Below, one piece after another: positions 17,919 through 26,492 of a DNA stretch of 64,000 bases. The notes beneath the pieces were generated by a model that saw only the letters and a program-made list of their open reading frames with translations, did no database searches and was not told where the DNA came from. The stretch is from CAVVMA01 sp963830715 (lineage in GTDB: Bacteria; Desulfobacterota; Binatia; Binatales; Binataceae): assembly GCA_963830715.1 (NCBI GenBank), contig CAWHNS010000020.1, positions 372,001 to 436,000 of the forward strand. The letters run 5' to 3'. The translations under genes were made by a program, and so were the position numbers. The number at the start of each line of letters is the position of its first letter. The first letter of the stretch is position 1.

Positions 17919-19548
17919 ATGATTCGGACATGTTATCGGCGATGGTCGTGGCGCTCTGCGGGAACGATAGCGTCGGCAGTCGCAATCTCAATGTTGACCA
18001 TGGTCTTCGTGGCAACCACCGCAGGCGCTGATGGGTCCCCAACAGCGACAGCGACTCTCACTCCCACGCCGGCCCCGACGCCAACTCCGACTCCCACGCG
18101 GCCCGACTCCAACACCAACGCCGACTCCTACCGCGACGCCGACCCCCAATACCTCCTCGATGTTGTGCGTGAACCCTGGTGGCACACAGGGCTGCTACAA
18201 AACGATTCAAGCCGCGATCAACGCGGTCTCGGTCAAAGACGCGAGGATCGTGGTTCAAAATGGAACCTATACCGCGAAGTGTTCTGCCCCGGCCTGCTCG
18301 GTGGCTACGATCAGCAGCGCCGCGCCAAACGGCGCCTCGTTGGTCGGGCTTACGCTCCAATGCAACCCGACTCGCGGGAAAACGGTGGTTCTCAATGCCG
18401 CCGCGCTTGATCACGCGATTTACGTCAGCGGTGTGAATCAGACGACCATCGAGGGCTGCGTGGCGAGGAACGCCTCCCGCGAAGGAATATTGGTCGAGAA
18501 CAGCAACAACGTTAACGTCGCCGATAACACCGTCGCGAACAACGACCTGGCGTTGGGCACGACCGTTGGCAAAGGCACCCCGGCCTGCCCGACCTTCAAC
18601 CCACCCGGCGGAAACGTGATCGTATGCTGTCCGGATGCCTTCAGCGGCGGGCCTGGCAACTTTCCCGAAGACAACGACGACTGTGGCGAGGGCCTCCATC
18701 TGCGCGGCGTGAGCAATTCGGTGGTCCAGGGCAACACGGTTCAAAACAACGTCGGCGGAATCCTGATCTCCGATGAAACCGGTATGGCCAGCAACAATCT
18801 CATCACCGGCAACACTTCCCAGAACAACACGTTGTTCGGAGGAGATTGCGGGATCACACTCCCCTCGCACACCGCCTGCACCCCCACCTCCACCGATGCA
18901 ACCGGATGCACCCCCGCGCCGGCCGTCGGCGGCATCCTCCAGGCTAACGGGGTCGTGGGCAACGTGGTGATCGGCAACGTGCTCAGGCACAACGGAGCGT
19001 CGGGAACGGGGATCTTCGCTAATCCGGGCGCACCGCCTGGGGCGGCGACCAATGCTTCCGGAAATCTCATCTCGAACAACGTGGTCCAGAACAACGGCCA
19101 GCCAGGCATAGCGATTCACGTGCACGCGGCCAACGGTATCGCCGACAACAACGTAATCGTCGGAAACACCGTAAGCGGCAATGGCGGCGACAGCGAAGGC
19201 GAAGGCGCAATGCCGCCGAACACCGGAATCGAAGTGCTGAGCAACGGTTCCCTGGGCGCGCCCTTCAGCCCCGCCGCCCCGATCGTCGGGACGATTATTT
19301 CAAACAACGACGTATCCAAAGAGAGTATCGACATATGGGTCGGCAACAACGCGACCAGCGCCAACATCTTCCTCAACGACTTGCCCGGAAAGGGTGCGAA
19401 GGGCGTCGATAACGCCGGGACGGGCAGCGTAACCGCCACGGACAACTGGTGGGGCTGTGCGGCAGGACCGGGAACGCCGAACTGCTCGAGCACGGCAGGA
19501 ACTGTGCTCAGCAGCCCGTTCCTCGCGCATAGCGCACCAGAGTATTAG
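17919..19548 (+). CDS. Secreted right-handed beta-helix protein with (Thr-Pro)n linker, one frame break
   Basis: Exported protein of about 540 aa when rejoined. The ATG at 17919 (AAAGGAG site) opens a signal peptide (ASAVAISMLTMVFVATTAGA). A linker of LTPTPAPTPTPTPT repeats and a parallel beta-helix of NosD/PbH1 type follow (many NNxVxxNxG turns, e.g. NVVQNNGQPGIAIHVH). The signal/linker and the beta-helix are in different frames. One extra C in CCC at 18102-18104 explains it; removing it joins RPTPTPTPTATP. Probably a surface carbohydrate-binding or lyase-like protein, but no catalytic residues can be assigned. Confidence 0.8.
18052..18145 (+). repeat. Thr-Pro codon repeat (linker)
   Basis: A degenerate CCGACN/ACTCCN array encoding TP dipeptides in the beta-helix protein. 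It contains the frame break at 18102-18104 and is the functional equivalent of the linker at 3063-3282. Confidence 0.7.
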
Positions 19549-19650
19549 CGCGTGTTTCGAGTCTGACGGGTCACGGCCGTCCGTTTCCAATCGGAGACGG
19601 ACGGCCCGCCCCGCGGATACGGCGTCGCGGCCTGCTTCGATCGTCAGGAA

Positions 19651-20557
19651 TCAGACGCGGCGTTTCTTGAGGGCTTCGAGTTCGTCCAGTGTGCGCGGCC
19701 AGTCGTCGTGCAGCAGGCGGGAGAGGGCGCGGTCGGCGAGCAGCCGGCCGCCGGTTTGGCATCGGGCGCAATAGTTGGTCTCGTTGCTCGCGTGCCTGAT
19801 GCGCTGGACCTTGGCGCCGCATCGCGGACACGGATGGCCATAGCGGCCGTGGACCGCCATCCCGGGCCGAAACGCGGTTACCTTCTCCGGAAAGGCGCCC
19901 GCCGATTCGGCCCGCAGGCGATCGGTCCATTCGAGCAGCGTGGCGCGGGTGGCGTCGTGGAGCCGCTCGATCTCCTGCGCCGTCAGCTTTTGCGTCATCG
20001 CGATCGGCGAGAGCTGCGCGCGATACAGAATCTCGTCGGAATAGGCGTTGCCGATACCGCTGAAAATCCGCGGATCGGTGAGCGAGCGCTTCAGCGTGTG
20101 ATTGGCGGAGGCAAGCGCGGCGGCGAATGCGGCGAGATCGGTATCGAGCGGTTCGATGCCGCCGGCGCTCATCGATTCCAGGCCCGCTTCGCCCTCGACC
20201 ACGTGGAGCGCGGCGCGATGTTGCGTGCCCGCTTCGGTGAGCGACAACCATCCGCAATCGAACTCGAAGGCGGCGAGCAGGTTTCTGCCGCCCATTTTGG
20301 GAGCGGAATCATTCCAATGCAGCCGGCCCGCAATCTTGAGATGGATCACGAGCCACAGGTTGCCTGCGACGCCGATAGCGATCTGCTTGCCGATTCGCCG
20401 GACGTCGTGGACCATCCTGCCGTCAGTCGCGCCGAGAGGCGGATCGGCGGAGCGCAGCAGAAACGGAGATCTGCACCAGTGAGCGGACCAGCTTGTGGCC
20501 GACGGCGCGCGTCCGCAACGCTTCCACGTACACCGTAACGTCAGGCAGTTCCGGCAT
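19651..20557 (-). CDS. Fpg/Nei-family DNA glycosylase, one frame break
   Basis: Base-excision repair glycosylase/AP lyase for oxidised bases. ATG 20557 gives MPELPDVTVYVEAL with the catalytic Pro2 and Glu3. After VRSLVQIS the frame must shift near 20464-20468 to read FLLRSADPP, and then VRRIGKQIAI to the end. The helix-two-turn-helix region includes DPRIFSGIGNAYSDEILY, and the C-terminal zinc finger is CPRCGAK...CARC. The family's MPELPDV start and the mid-region differ from the MutM copy at 48158, so this is a second, Nei-like glycosylase. Confidence 0.85.
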
Positions 20558-20641
20558 CGGAGTTCCTGCGCGCCGGACCGCCAGGGCCGACGCCGCCTAT
20601 GCTACATTTACCGCGAATCGCGGCTGAAGAGGACGCGCCCC

Positions 20642-21052
20642 ATGAACTACTTTCTCGCCAAGACCGACCCGCAGACCTACTCGATCGACGATCTCGAGCG
20701 CGACAAGCGCACCGCGTGGGACGGCGTGACCAATGCGCAGGCGGTCCGCGCCATCCGCGAAATGAGGCCCGGCGACCGGGTGTTCATCTATCATAGCGGC
20801 GGCGTTTCGAGCGTGGTCGGGATAGGCGTCGTAAGATCGCAGCCGCGCGACGATCCGGGAAATCCCAAGTCGGCGCTGGTCGATCTGGAATTCGCCGGGC
20901 GCATCGAGCCACCCGCGACGTTGGCGGAGATCAAGCAGTCCGGGAAGTTCGATGACTGGGCGCTGGTGCGTCAGGGCCGCCTGTCAACCATGGCGGCGCC
21001 GGAGAAGTTCGTGGCCTGGATGCGCGAGCGGTATCCGGAGGCCGGGATTTGA
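20642..21052 (+). CDS. EVE domain protein
   Basis: 136 aa, the entire length of the EVE/thymocyte nuclear protein 1 type (PUA-like) domain. MNYFLAKTDPQTYSIDDLER, TAWDGVTNAQAVRAIREM, GDRVFIYHSGG and the end FDDWALVRQGRLSTM are family hallmarks. EVE domains bind modified bases in DNA or RNA; the bacterial stand-alone role is unclear. ATG 20642 lies 84 bp from the divergent glycosylase start, so the two share an intergenic promoter region. A link between base repair and a modified-base reader is suggestive only. Confidence 0.92.
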   Translation: MNYFLAKTDPQTYSIDDLERDKRTAWDGVTNAQAVRAIREMRPGDRVFIYHSGGVSSVVGIGVVRSQPRDDPGNPKSALVDLEFAGRIEPPATLAEIKQSGKFDDWALVRQGRLSTMAAPEKFVAWMRERYPEAGI

Positions 21053-21100
21053 GGCGGGGCGGCTGGCCCGGATGAGCGCGCTTCGATGGCACGCCCTCGC

Positions 21101-21430
21101 TTACGAACGTGCGGCCCCTAACGCGAAGCGCAACGGTCGTGCCCCCGATTTCTCGCGCAATTCGATTGTGACCTCGCATCCAAGCGCCGCAAGAAGCTCA
21201 CACAGGCGCTCGACAGAGAATTTCTCAAGATGCCCGCGTACGATCATCGACACCTTCGGCTGATCGATACCCATAATGTCCGCGGCCCTGACCTGCGTAA
21301 GCCCTCGCCTCTCGATGATTCGGATAATCTGAATTGCGAGATTCGCCTTGATGTCGAGTTGCTCCGCACCGGGCAGCCCGAGGTCACTGAAAATGTTCCC
21401 CCGGGTAATTTCATATTCTCTTGTTTTCAT
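21101..21430 (-). CDS. Antitoxin, XRE/HigA type
   Basis: 109 aa with an XRE helix-turn-helix (RGLTQVRAADIMGIDQPKVS, then MIVRGHLEKFSVERLCELL) of the HTH_37 subgroup. Binds the operon promoter and neutralises the toxin encoded 21 bp upstream. Order toxin-then-antitoxin is that of higBA. The Lys/Arg-rich C-terminus (EKSGARPLRFALGAARS) is probably disordered. Complete and in frame. Confidence 0.85.
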   Translation of the reverse strand: MKTREYEITRGNIFSDLGLPGAEQLDIKANLAIQIIRIIERRGLTQVRAADIMGIDQPKVSMIVRGHLEKFSVERLCELLAALGCEVTIELREKSGARPLRFALGAARS

Positions 21431-21451
21431 GCGCCCACTCTCCCCGATCAG

Positions 21452-21832
21452 CTATCGGATGATTCGTCTCTCGTGCAGCTCCTTCGCGACCTTGTACCGT
21501 TCCTTGATCAAATCGATCTCGCTGCGGGGCGTTTCGATGCCACGCCGGGACTTTTTCCGGAAGCAGTGCAGGACATAGATCGCCTCCTCAAACCTGACCG
21601 TATAGACCGCTCGATAGGTGTCTCCGTCGTAGTCCTCTATGATCTCGAGAACACCAGCACCGATCACGATTCCCCGGAGCGGTTTTGCATTTTCATGCTT
21701 GCCTCCGAGCTGCGCGAATTTCAGCGCGAAGCCGATATGACTGACCGCTTCTCTGGGGAACTTCGTAAGGTCATCTTTGCTGCTGCGAATCCATACCACC
21801 GGCTTTACGCACGCGCTCCGTATGCCGACCAT
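21452..21832 (-). CDS. Toxin, phage-derived Gp49-like/HigB (RelE superfamily)
   Basis: 126 aa from ATG 21832. KPVVWIRSSKDDLTKFP at the N-terminus, then VLEIIEDYDGDTYRAVYTVRFEEAIYVLHCFRKKSRRG, is the RelE-like core of Gp49 toxins (mRNA interferases), ending in the helix DLIKERYKVAKELHERR. The frame is open to 22003, but the extra residues do not match the family and the ATG at 21832 sits just behind a promoter-like sequence. Partner antitoxin is encoded immediately downstream. Confidence 0.85.
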   Translation of the reverse strand: MVGIRSACVKPVVWIRSSKDDLTKFPREAVSHIGFALKFAQLGGKHENAKPLRGIVIGAGVLEIIEDYDGDTYRAVYTVRFEEAIYVLHCFRKKSRRGIETPRSEIDLIKERYKVAKELHERRIIR

Positions 21833-21839
21833 CACCTGA

Positions 21840-21867
21840 ACTATACGACTTTTGGCATATATATCAA
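21840..21867 (-). promoter_or_regulatory. Candidate promoter of the toxin-antitoxin operon
   Basis: On the minus strand TTGATA (21867-21862), 16 bp, TATAGT (21845-21840). The -10 ends 7 bp before the toxin ATG, so the mRNA would be leaderless or nearly so. The site lies in the most AT-rich stretch nearby. Confidence 0.45.
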
Positions 21868-22181
21868 TACGCACATAGACTGGCTTGGGCGGCGAAGGAT
21901 CGGGCGCTTCCAGTCGCGGCCGCCGACGAAGGGGTGATCGGCGGGTCGTTTGCAGGTTGAAATGATGCTGATCCTGACGATAGCGCAGCAGCGGAAGAAT
22001 CACCTGGCTGCCGGGCTTCGTCGGAGCCGACGCCGCCCTCGCGATGCTGCGATTGCGCTACGGCCTGCGAGCCATCCCTCGAGGAGCGGACGCCCGCGAG
22101 GGCCGTGGCCGAAATCGGCGGCGAGCGCCGTACTCCGCGGCTGGGATCAGGAGGTCCGGTCAGGGCCGGTTCCGGGTCGCG
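21868..22181. other. Intergenic stretch without recognised gene
   Basis: 314 bp of high-GC sequence between the toxin promoter and the small lipoprotein gene. I see no convincing reading frame, RNA gene or repeat in it. Confidence 0.4.
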
Positions 22182-22316
22182 TTATCTCCAATGAGAATAA
22201 TGAGAATAGTGATGGCCCCAATTGCCTCCACCGGCCGGGAAGAAACAGGCCTGCAGCGAGAGCATCCCGATTAGAATGAACGAGGCCGCCAAAATCCGGA
22301 AGATATTGCGCTTCAT
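22182..22316 (-). CDS. 44-aa lipoprotein with His/Tyr tail
   Basis: Short gene with a strong TGGAGG ribosome site 8 bp before the ATG. The product MKRNIFRILAASFILIGMLS continues LQAC, a good lipobox (LSLQAC), so it should be lipidated. The mature part is only about 21 residues and ends GHHYSHYSHWR, a His/Tyr-rich tail that could bind metal. Resembles the small entericidin-like or GNAT-free lipopeptides in size but no homology is claimed. Confidence 0.6.
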   Translation of the reverse strand: MKRNIFRILAASFILIGMLSLQACFFPAGGGNWGHHYSHYSHWR

Positions 22317-22583
22317 CGTCGTACGCCTCCACGCTCAGACTGAAGCATCACGAGTGCCAGCGAAAACCCCCGCCGAACAAAGGAAATTCCGTCCGGAAGC
22401 GATCGATCGTCATCCGAATTCGGCGTTGACGCCGCAAAACGTCGAGTGTCCTGGGCGCTCGATCGCCTTGGCGGGGCCGCGAAAGCGCCTCGCTGAGAAC
22501 GGTTTCCCCGTTAAAAAGTGCGGCAGACATCTCGCCCCGGTCCGTGCTAGGCTTTATTCGATAACATTCCGAACGGGGTATGC

Positions 22584-23613
22584 ATGAAACGACTTCAGAT
22601 GTTGGCGGCGGCTTTGATCGCCGTCGCCGTTGTACCGGTATGTGCCGCATCGGGCGCACAAGAGCACGTCATCGCGACCGTCGGCTCCCGTCGCATTACG
22701 CAGGATGAGGTCGACTCCAAGATCAAGCCTCAACTGACCTCGATCGAGAGCCAGCTATACGAACTCCGCCGCCGCGAAATTGAATCGATTGCCGACGATT
22801 ACCTGCTCGGGCAGGCCGCCAAGAAGGCGAACCTGAGCATGGACCAGTATCTGGTTCGCGAAGTGGACGACAAGGTGCCCAGCCCTACTGACGCCGAGGC
22901 CCAGAAATTCTACGACGAGCACAAGGCGCAGATTGGACAGCCGCTCGACAAGATCAAGCCGACATTGATTATGTACCTCAAACGCCAGCGGGCCGAAGAG
23001 CAGCGCAACAAGCTGATCGCAACCCTGCGCGCCGATCAGCCGGTCAAGATCTCGCTGAAGCCTCCGCGCTTTGCGGTCGCCAGCGACGGTCATCCGCGAG
23101 CTCGGATCGAAGCAGGCCCCGGTCACGATCGTCGAGTTTGCGGACTTCCAGTGCCCGTTCTGCAAGAGAGCGGAGGAGCCGCTGAAGGAGGTCCGCGCCA
23201 AGTACGGCGACAAGATCCGCCTGGTGTACATGGATTTCCCGCTCCAGTTTCACGCCAACGCCATGCTGGCCGCCGAGGCGGCTCGATGCGCCGGAGAGCA
23301 GGGCAAATTCTGGCCGTTCCACGACGAGCTGTTCACCGACCAGTCTAAAATCGGGACCGCCGACCTGAAGGCCGCCGCCGCGAAGCTCGGCCTGAACAAG
23401 GACCAGTTCAACACCTGCCTCGATCAGCGCAAGTACGAGGCCGAAATTCATAAGGACATGGCGGCGGGCCAATCGATAGGTGTGAGCGGAACACCGGCGT
23501 TCTTCATCAACGGGCGCGAGATCTCCGGCGCGCAGCCGGCCGGCGCATTCTCGGAGATCATCGACGAAGAACTGTCGGCTTCGGGAGAGCGCGTGGCCAA
23601 GGCGCACCCATAG
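22584..23613 (+). CDS. SurA-N-like / DsbA thioredoxin fusion, catalytic copy, one frame break
   Basis: Periplasmic protein of about 340 aa. Signal peptide (MLAAALIAVAVVPVCAASG), then a helical SurA/PpiC N-terminal-like chaperone domain (VGSRRITQDEVDSKI ... QAAKKANLSMDQYL), then a DsbA/Thioredoxin_4 domain with active site CPFC (codons at 23152-23163) and cis-Pro loop SGTPAFFING. It presumably catalyses disulfide exchange on exported clients held by the N-domain. The two halves are in different frames: an extra base near 23095 must be skipped. Paralogue follows at 23768. The fold is complete, so a sequencing error is likely. Confidence 0.88.
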
Positions 23614-23767
23614 CGGCGCGCCGGGAAAAGCAGCGAACGAGAGGAAACGAGTATCCTCGATTACGCGGCTGTCAACGGCCCGCTAACGCCCGGGCCCGCA
23701 GCTATGGTACAAGCATCGTGACCGGTATGCCCTGAGTAATACCGCTGGAAGGAAGATAATTGGCGAG

Positions 23768-24795
23768 ATGGCATTAGCTGGCCGAAGACTTTTCGCAGCA
23801 GCAGTTATTGTGGCGGTCTGCGGCGGCGGCGTTTGCGCCGCCGCGAGCGATCAGGACGTCGTTGCCACGGTCGGGAATTACCACATCACCGAACAGGATC
23901 TCGATAGCAAGCTCAGGGCGCCGCTTGCCTCATTGCAGATCCAGGTTTACGACCTCAAGAAAAGCGCCGTCGAGCAGATCGCCGACGAGTACTTGTTGCA
24001 GCAGGCCGCCAGGAAGCGCACCTCGGCGTTGACGCGTATCTGAAACGCGAAGTCGATGACAAGGTTTCCGAGCCGTCCGACGCCGACCTCCATAAGGCCT
24101 ACGATCAGATCAAGGGACAGCGCGATCCCTTCGACAGCACCAAACCCGAACTGGTGATGCTTCTGAAGGAGCAGCAGCGGCAGCAGTTGCACGCTCATCT
24201 GATCGCGAAGCTGCGCGCGCAGCACCAACTCAAGATCATGATTCCGCCGCCGCGCTTCGATGTCGCCGCCGGGAATCGGCCGTCGATGGGCCCCGCCAAC
24301 GCGCCAATCACGATCGTCGAGTTCGGCGACTTCGAGTCCGCCTTCAGCAAGCATTCGGAGGACACGCTCAAGCAGGTCCGCGACCGATACGGCGACAAGG
24401 TACGGCTGGTGTTTGTCGAATATCCGCTCAAGGGGCATCCACGCGCCTTCGATGCGGCCCGGGCGGCGCAGTGCGCCAACGAGCAGGGCAAATTCTGGCC
24501 GTTCCACGACGCGCTGTTCGCCGATCAGTCCAAGCTGGCGGCCAGCGACCTCAAGGCCGCAGCCGCGCGCCTTAAGCTCGACACCGCGAAGTTCAACGAT
24601 TGCTTCGACAAGCACAAATACGACGCCGACATCAACAAGGACATCGAGGAGGGTGCGTCGCTCGGCATCGAAGCCACGCCGGCCTTCTACGTCAACGGGC
24701 GCCCGCTCCTGGGAGCTGAGCCGATGGAGAAGTTCGCCTCGATAATCGACGAGGAGCTGGCTGCGACGGCCGGCACCAAGCAGGCGCGCAAGTAG
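23768..24795 (+). CDS. SurA-N-like / DsbA fusion paralogue lacking the CxxC, one frame break
   Basis: Tandem duplicate of the preceding gene with the same architecture: signal peptide, VGNYHITEQDLDSKL helical domain, then DsbA domain with cis-Pro loop EATPAFYVNG. At the active-site position FQCPFCKRAEE of the first copy this one reads FESAFSKHSED (codons 24337-24348), so both catalytic Cys are Ser. It cannot do dithiol chemistry and may act as chaperone or as partner of the first copy. A missing G near 24011-24016 breaks the frame before HLGVDAYLKREVDD. The rest, including AAQCANEQGKFWPFHD, is well conserved, arguing against simple decay. Confidence 0.88.
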
Positions 24796-24881
24796 CTGAA
24801 GCGGTTTATCGCGGCCTTGATGCGCGGCCTGCTTTGGCCCTAGATTGTCACCAACCCCATATTGAGGACCGTCCGCGAGTC

Positions 24882-25323
24882 ATGACTATCAATTTCCCTT
24901 CCACCGAATATTTCGAGGCGCTCAAGGCGCGGATGGCGGCCGAACAGGAGCGCTTTCGCCGCCTCGGTTTCATCGACACGACCTTTGCGCTCACAGTGGC
25001 CAACAACGGACGCTCCCGGAACTTCGTCCTGGAGTTCGAGGTCTTCGAGCTCAAGAATGTGCGCGAGGTCGAGAGCGTCGAACTTGAAGCACGTCGACTT
25101 CGCGATCGCGGGCGACGCGCGCATCTGGCGCGAGATGATCGAGAACATCCGGCGCCACGGCGAGGCCGACGCCAACCACGACATCAACACGCTCACCCAT
25201 TTCGGCGAGCAGCTGAAAGTCTCGTACGACGACCCCGACGGTCACGACAAGCTCTATCGCTTCATGGAATCGATCCAGGAATTCTTCGACCTGGGCAGCG
25301 GCGTCGAAGTGAGTTTCAGCTGA
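24882..25323 (+). CDS. SCP2-like sterol/lipid-binding protein, one frame break
   Basis: About 146 aa. The start MTINFPSTEYFEALKARM and the pattern LGFIDTTFALTV, LEFEVFELKNVREV, FAIAGDARIWREMIENIRRH, NDINTLTHFG-like ending follow the SCP2-like bacterial family that forms a hydrophobic lipid-binding tunnel. The first 67 residues and the remainder are in different frames; skipping one base at 25083-25087 joins them. It is followed 16 bp later by the first ferritin-like gene, so the three genes to 27605 look like one operon. Likely delivers or holds a hydrophobic substrate for the diiron protein (inference). Confidence 0.78.
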
Positions 25324-25339
25324 ACACGGAGGGCGCACG

Positions 25340-26482
25340 ATGAGTTACCTCGCAACCACCAACTTCCTCGACGACAGGGACTTCGTCGACAAGTGGCTGT
25401 ATACGATGCGCACCGGCGAGCTCGATCTGTCCTGGATGAACGCCGCGACCGAAAAGGTCAAGCCGCATCCGCAGAATCCTCGCCGCGGGCTGACCTATCG
25501 CGACCTCGACCTGGGCGCATACGGCTTCAGCGCGGTGCCGGAAAAGGTGCGCGAGAACCGATCCTACGCGCCGCGCGGCGCCGAGATTCCGCCCGGCGTG
25601 CCCGACGCGCAGCCCGAGGTCTCGCGCAAGAGCGAGCTGTGGGCGTTCAACACCGAGGGCTACTACGAAGAGGCCGTCACGCGCCAGTGGAACGCCACCA
25701 CCGATATCCCGTGGGAGCGGCTGGAGGGCGCCGAGCTGCCCGAGACGATCGGCAAATCGCTGTCGCAATTGATGACCTTCCTGACCGAAGTCGAAATGAT
25801 CGCCACCGACACGCCGGCCAAATGGCTGCCGCGGCTCAATCCGGAGTTCATCGAGGTCAAAGCCTTCATCGCCTCGCAGGCGATGGACGAGGCGCGGCAC
25901 GCCGAGGTCTTTCGCAAGCGCGCGCTGACCACCGGATGGGGCCTGATGAAGGCCAGCCCGATGAACGAGATGGCGCTGAAGCATCTGCGCGACGCCGATT
26001 CGTTCAGCGAAATGTCGCTCGCGCTGCACCTGGTCGCCGAGGGCAACGTGCTCACGATGTTCCGCTTCAGCGAGTACCTGTCGCCGACCGACGTCGACAA
26101 GAAGATCTTCCGCCTGGTCATGCAGGACGAGGCGCGCCACGTCGGCTACGGCATGCAGCACTTCAAGTGGGTGCTCGAGAACTTCCCCGAGAAGCGCGAA
26201 ATCCTGCACAAGCATCTCGATGAAGCCGAGAACATCTCGTTCGCCGCCGGCGCCGCAACCGAGCTGACCGAGAGCTTCATCGTGCTGGCGGGCGGCGGCC
26301 TCAAGCCCGAGAATATCGAGAAGGGAATCAAAATTACCACCCAATTCCAGCTCAAGCAGATGGAAGAGCACTTCGAGCGGCTCGACAAGTGCGGGATGCC
26401 CGAGCGCAAGGAGCGCTCCAAGCTCTACATGATGTTGGAGATGGGCAGGGCGTCGGCCGCGCAAGCCGGAATCAGTGTCTAA
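25340..26482 (+). CDS. Ferritin-like diiron oxygenase/oxidase candidate (intact metal site)
   Basis: 380 aa four-helix-bundle protein. Six carboxylate/His ligands of a ferritin-like diiron centre are visible in order: Glu150 or Glu152 in FLTEVEM, Glu184 and His187 in MDEARHAEVF, Glu234 in LVAEGNVL, Glu264 and His267 in MQDEARHVGYG, that is, E / ExxH / E / ExxH. The N-terminus carries RRGLTYRDLDLGAYGFSAVP, shared with the next gene. Substrate unknown; O2-dependent hydroxylation, desaturation or N-oxidation are the family's chemistries. Cytoplasmic, no signal. Second gene of the SCP2-ferritin-ferritin operon. Confidence 0.85.
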   Translation: MSYLATTNFLDDRDFVDKWLYTMRTGELDLSWMNAATEKVKPHPQNPRRGLTYRDLDLGAYGFSAVPEKVRENRSYAPRGAEIPPGVPDAQPEVSRKSELWAFNTEGYYEEAVTRQWNATTDIPWERLEGAELPETIGKSLSQLMTFLTEVEMIATDTPAKWLPRLNPEFIEVKAFIASQAMDEARHAEVFRKRALTTGWGLMKASPMNEMALKHLRDADSFSEMSLALHLVAEGNVLTMFRFSEYLSPTDVDKKIFRLVMQDEARHVGYGMQHFKWVLENFPEKREILHKHLDEAENISFAAGAATELTESFIVLAGGGLKPENIEKGIKITTQFQLKQMEEHFERLDKCGMPERKERSKLYMMLEMGRASAAQAGISV

Positions 26483-26492
26483 GGGTTGAAAA

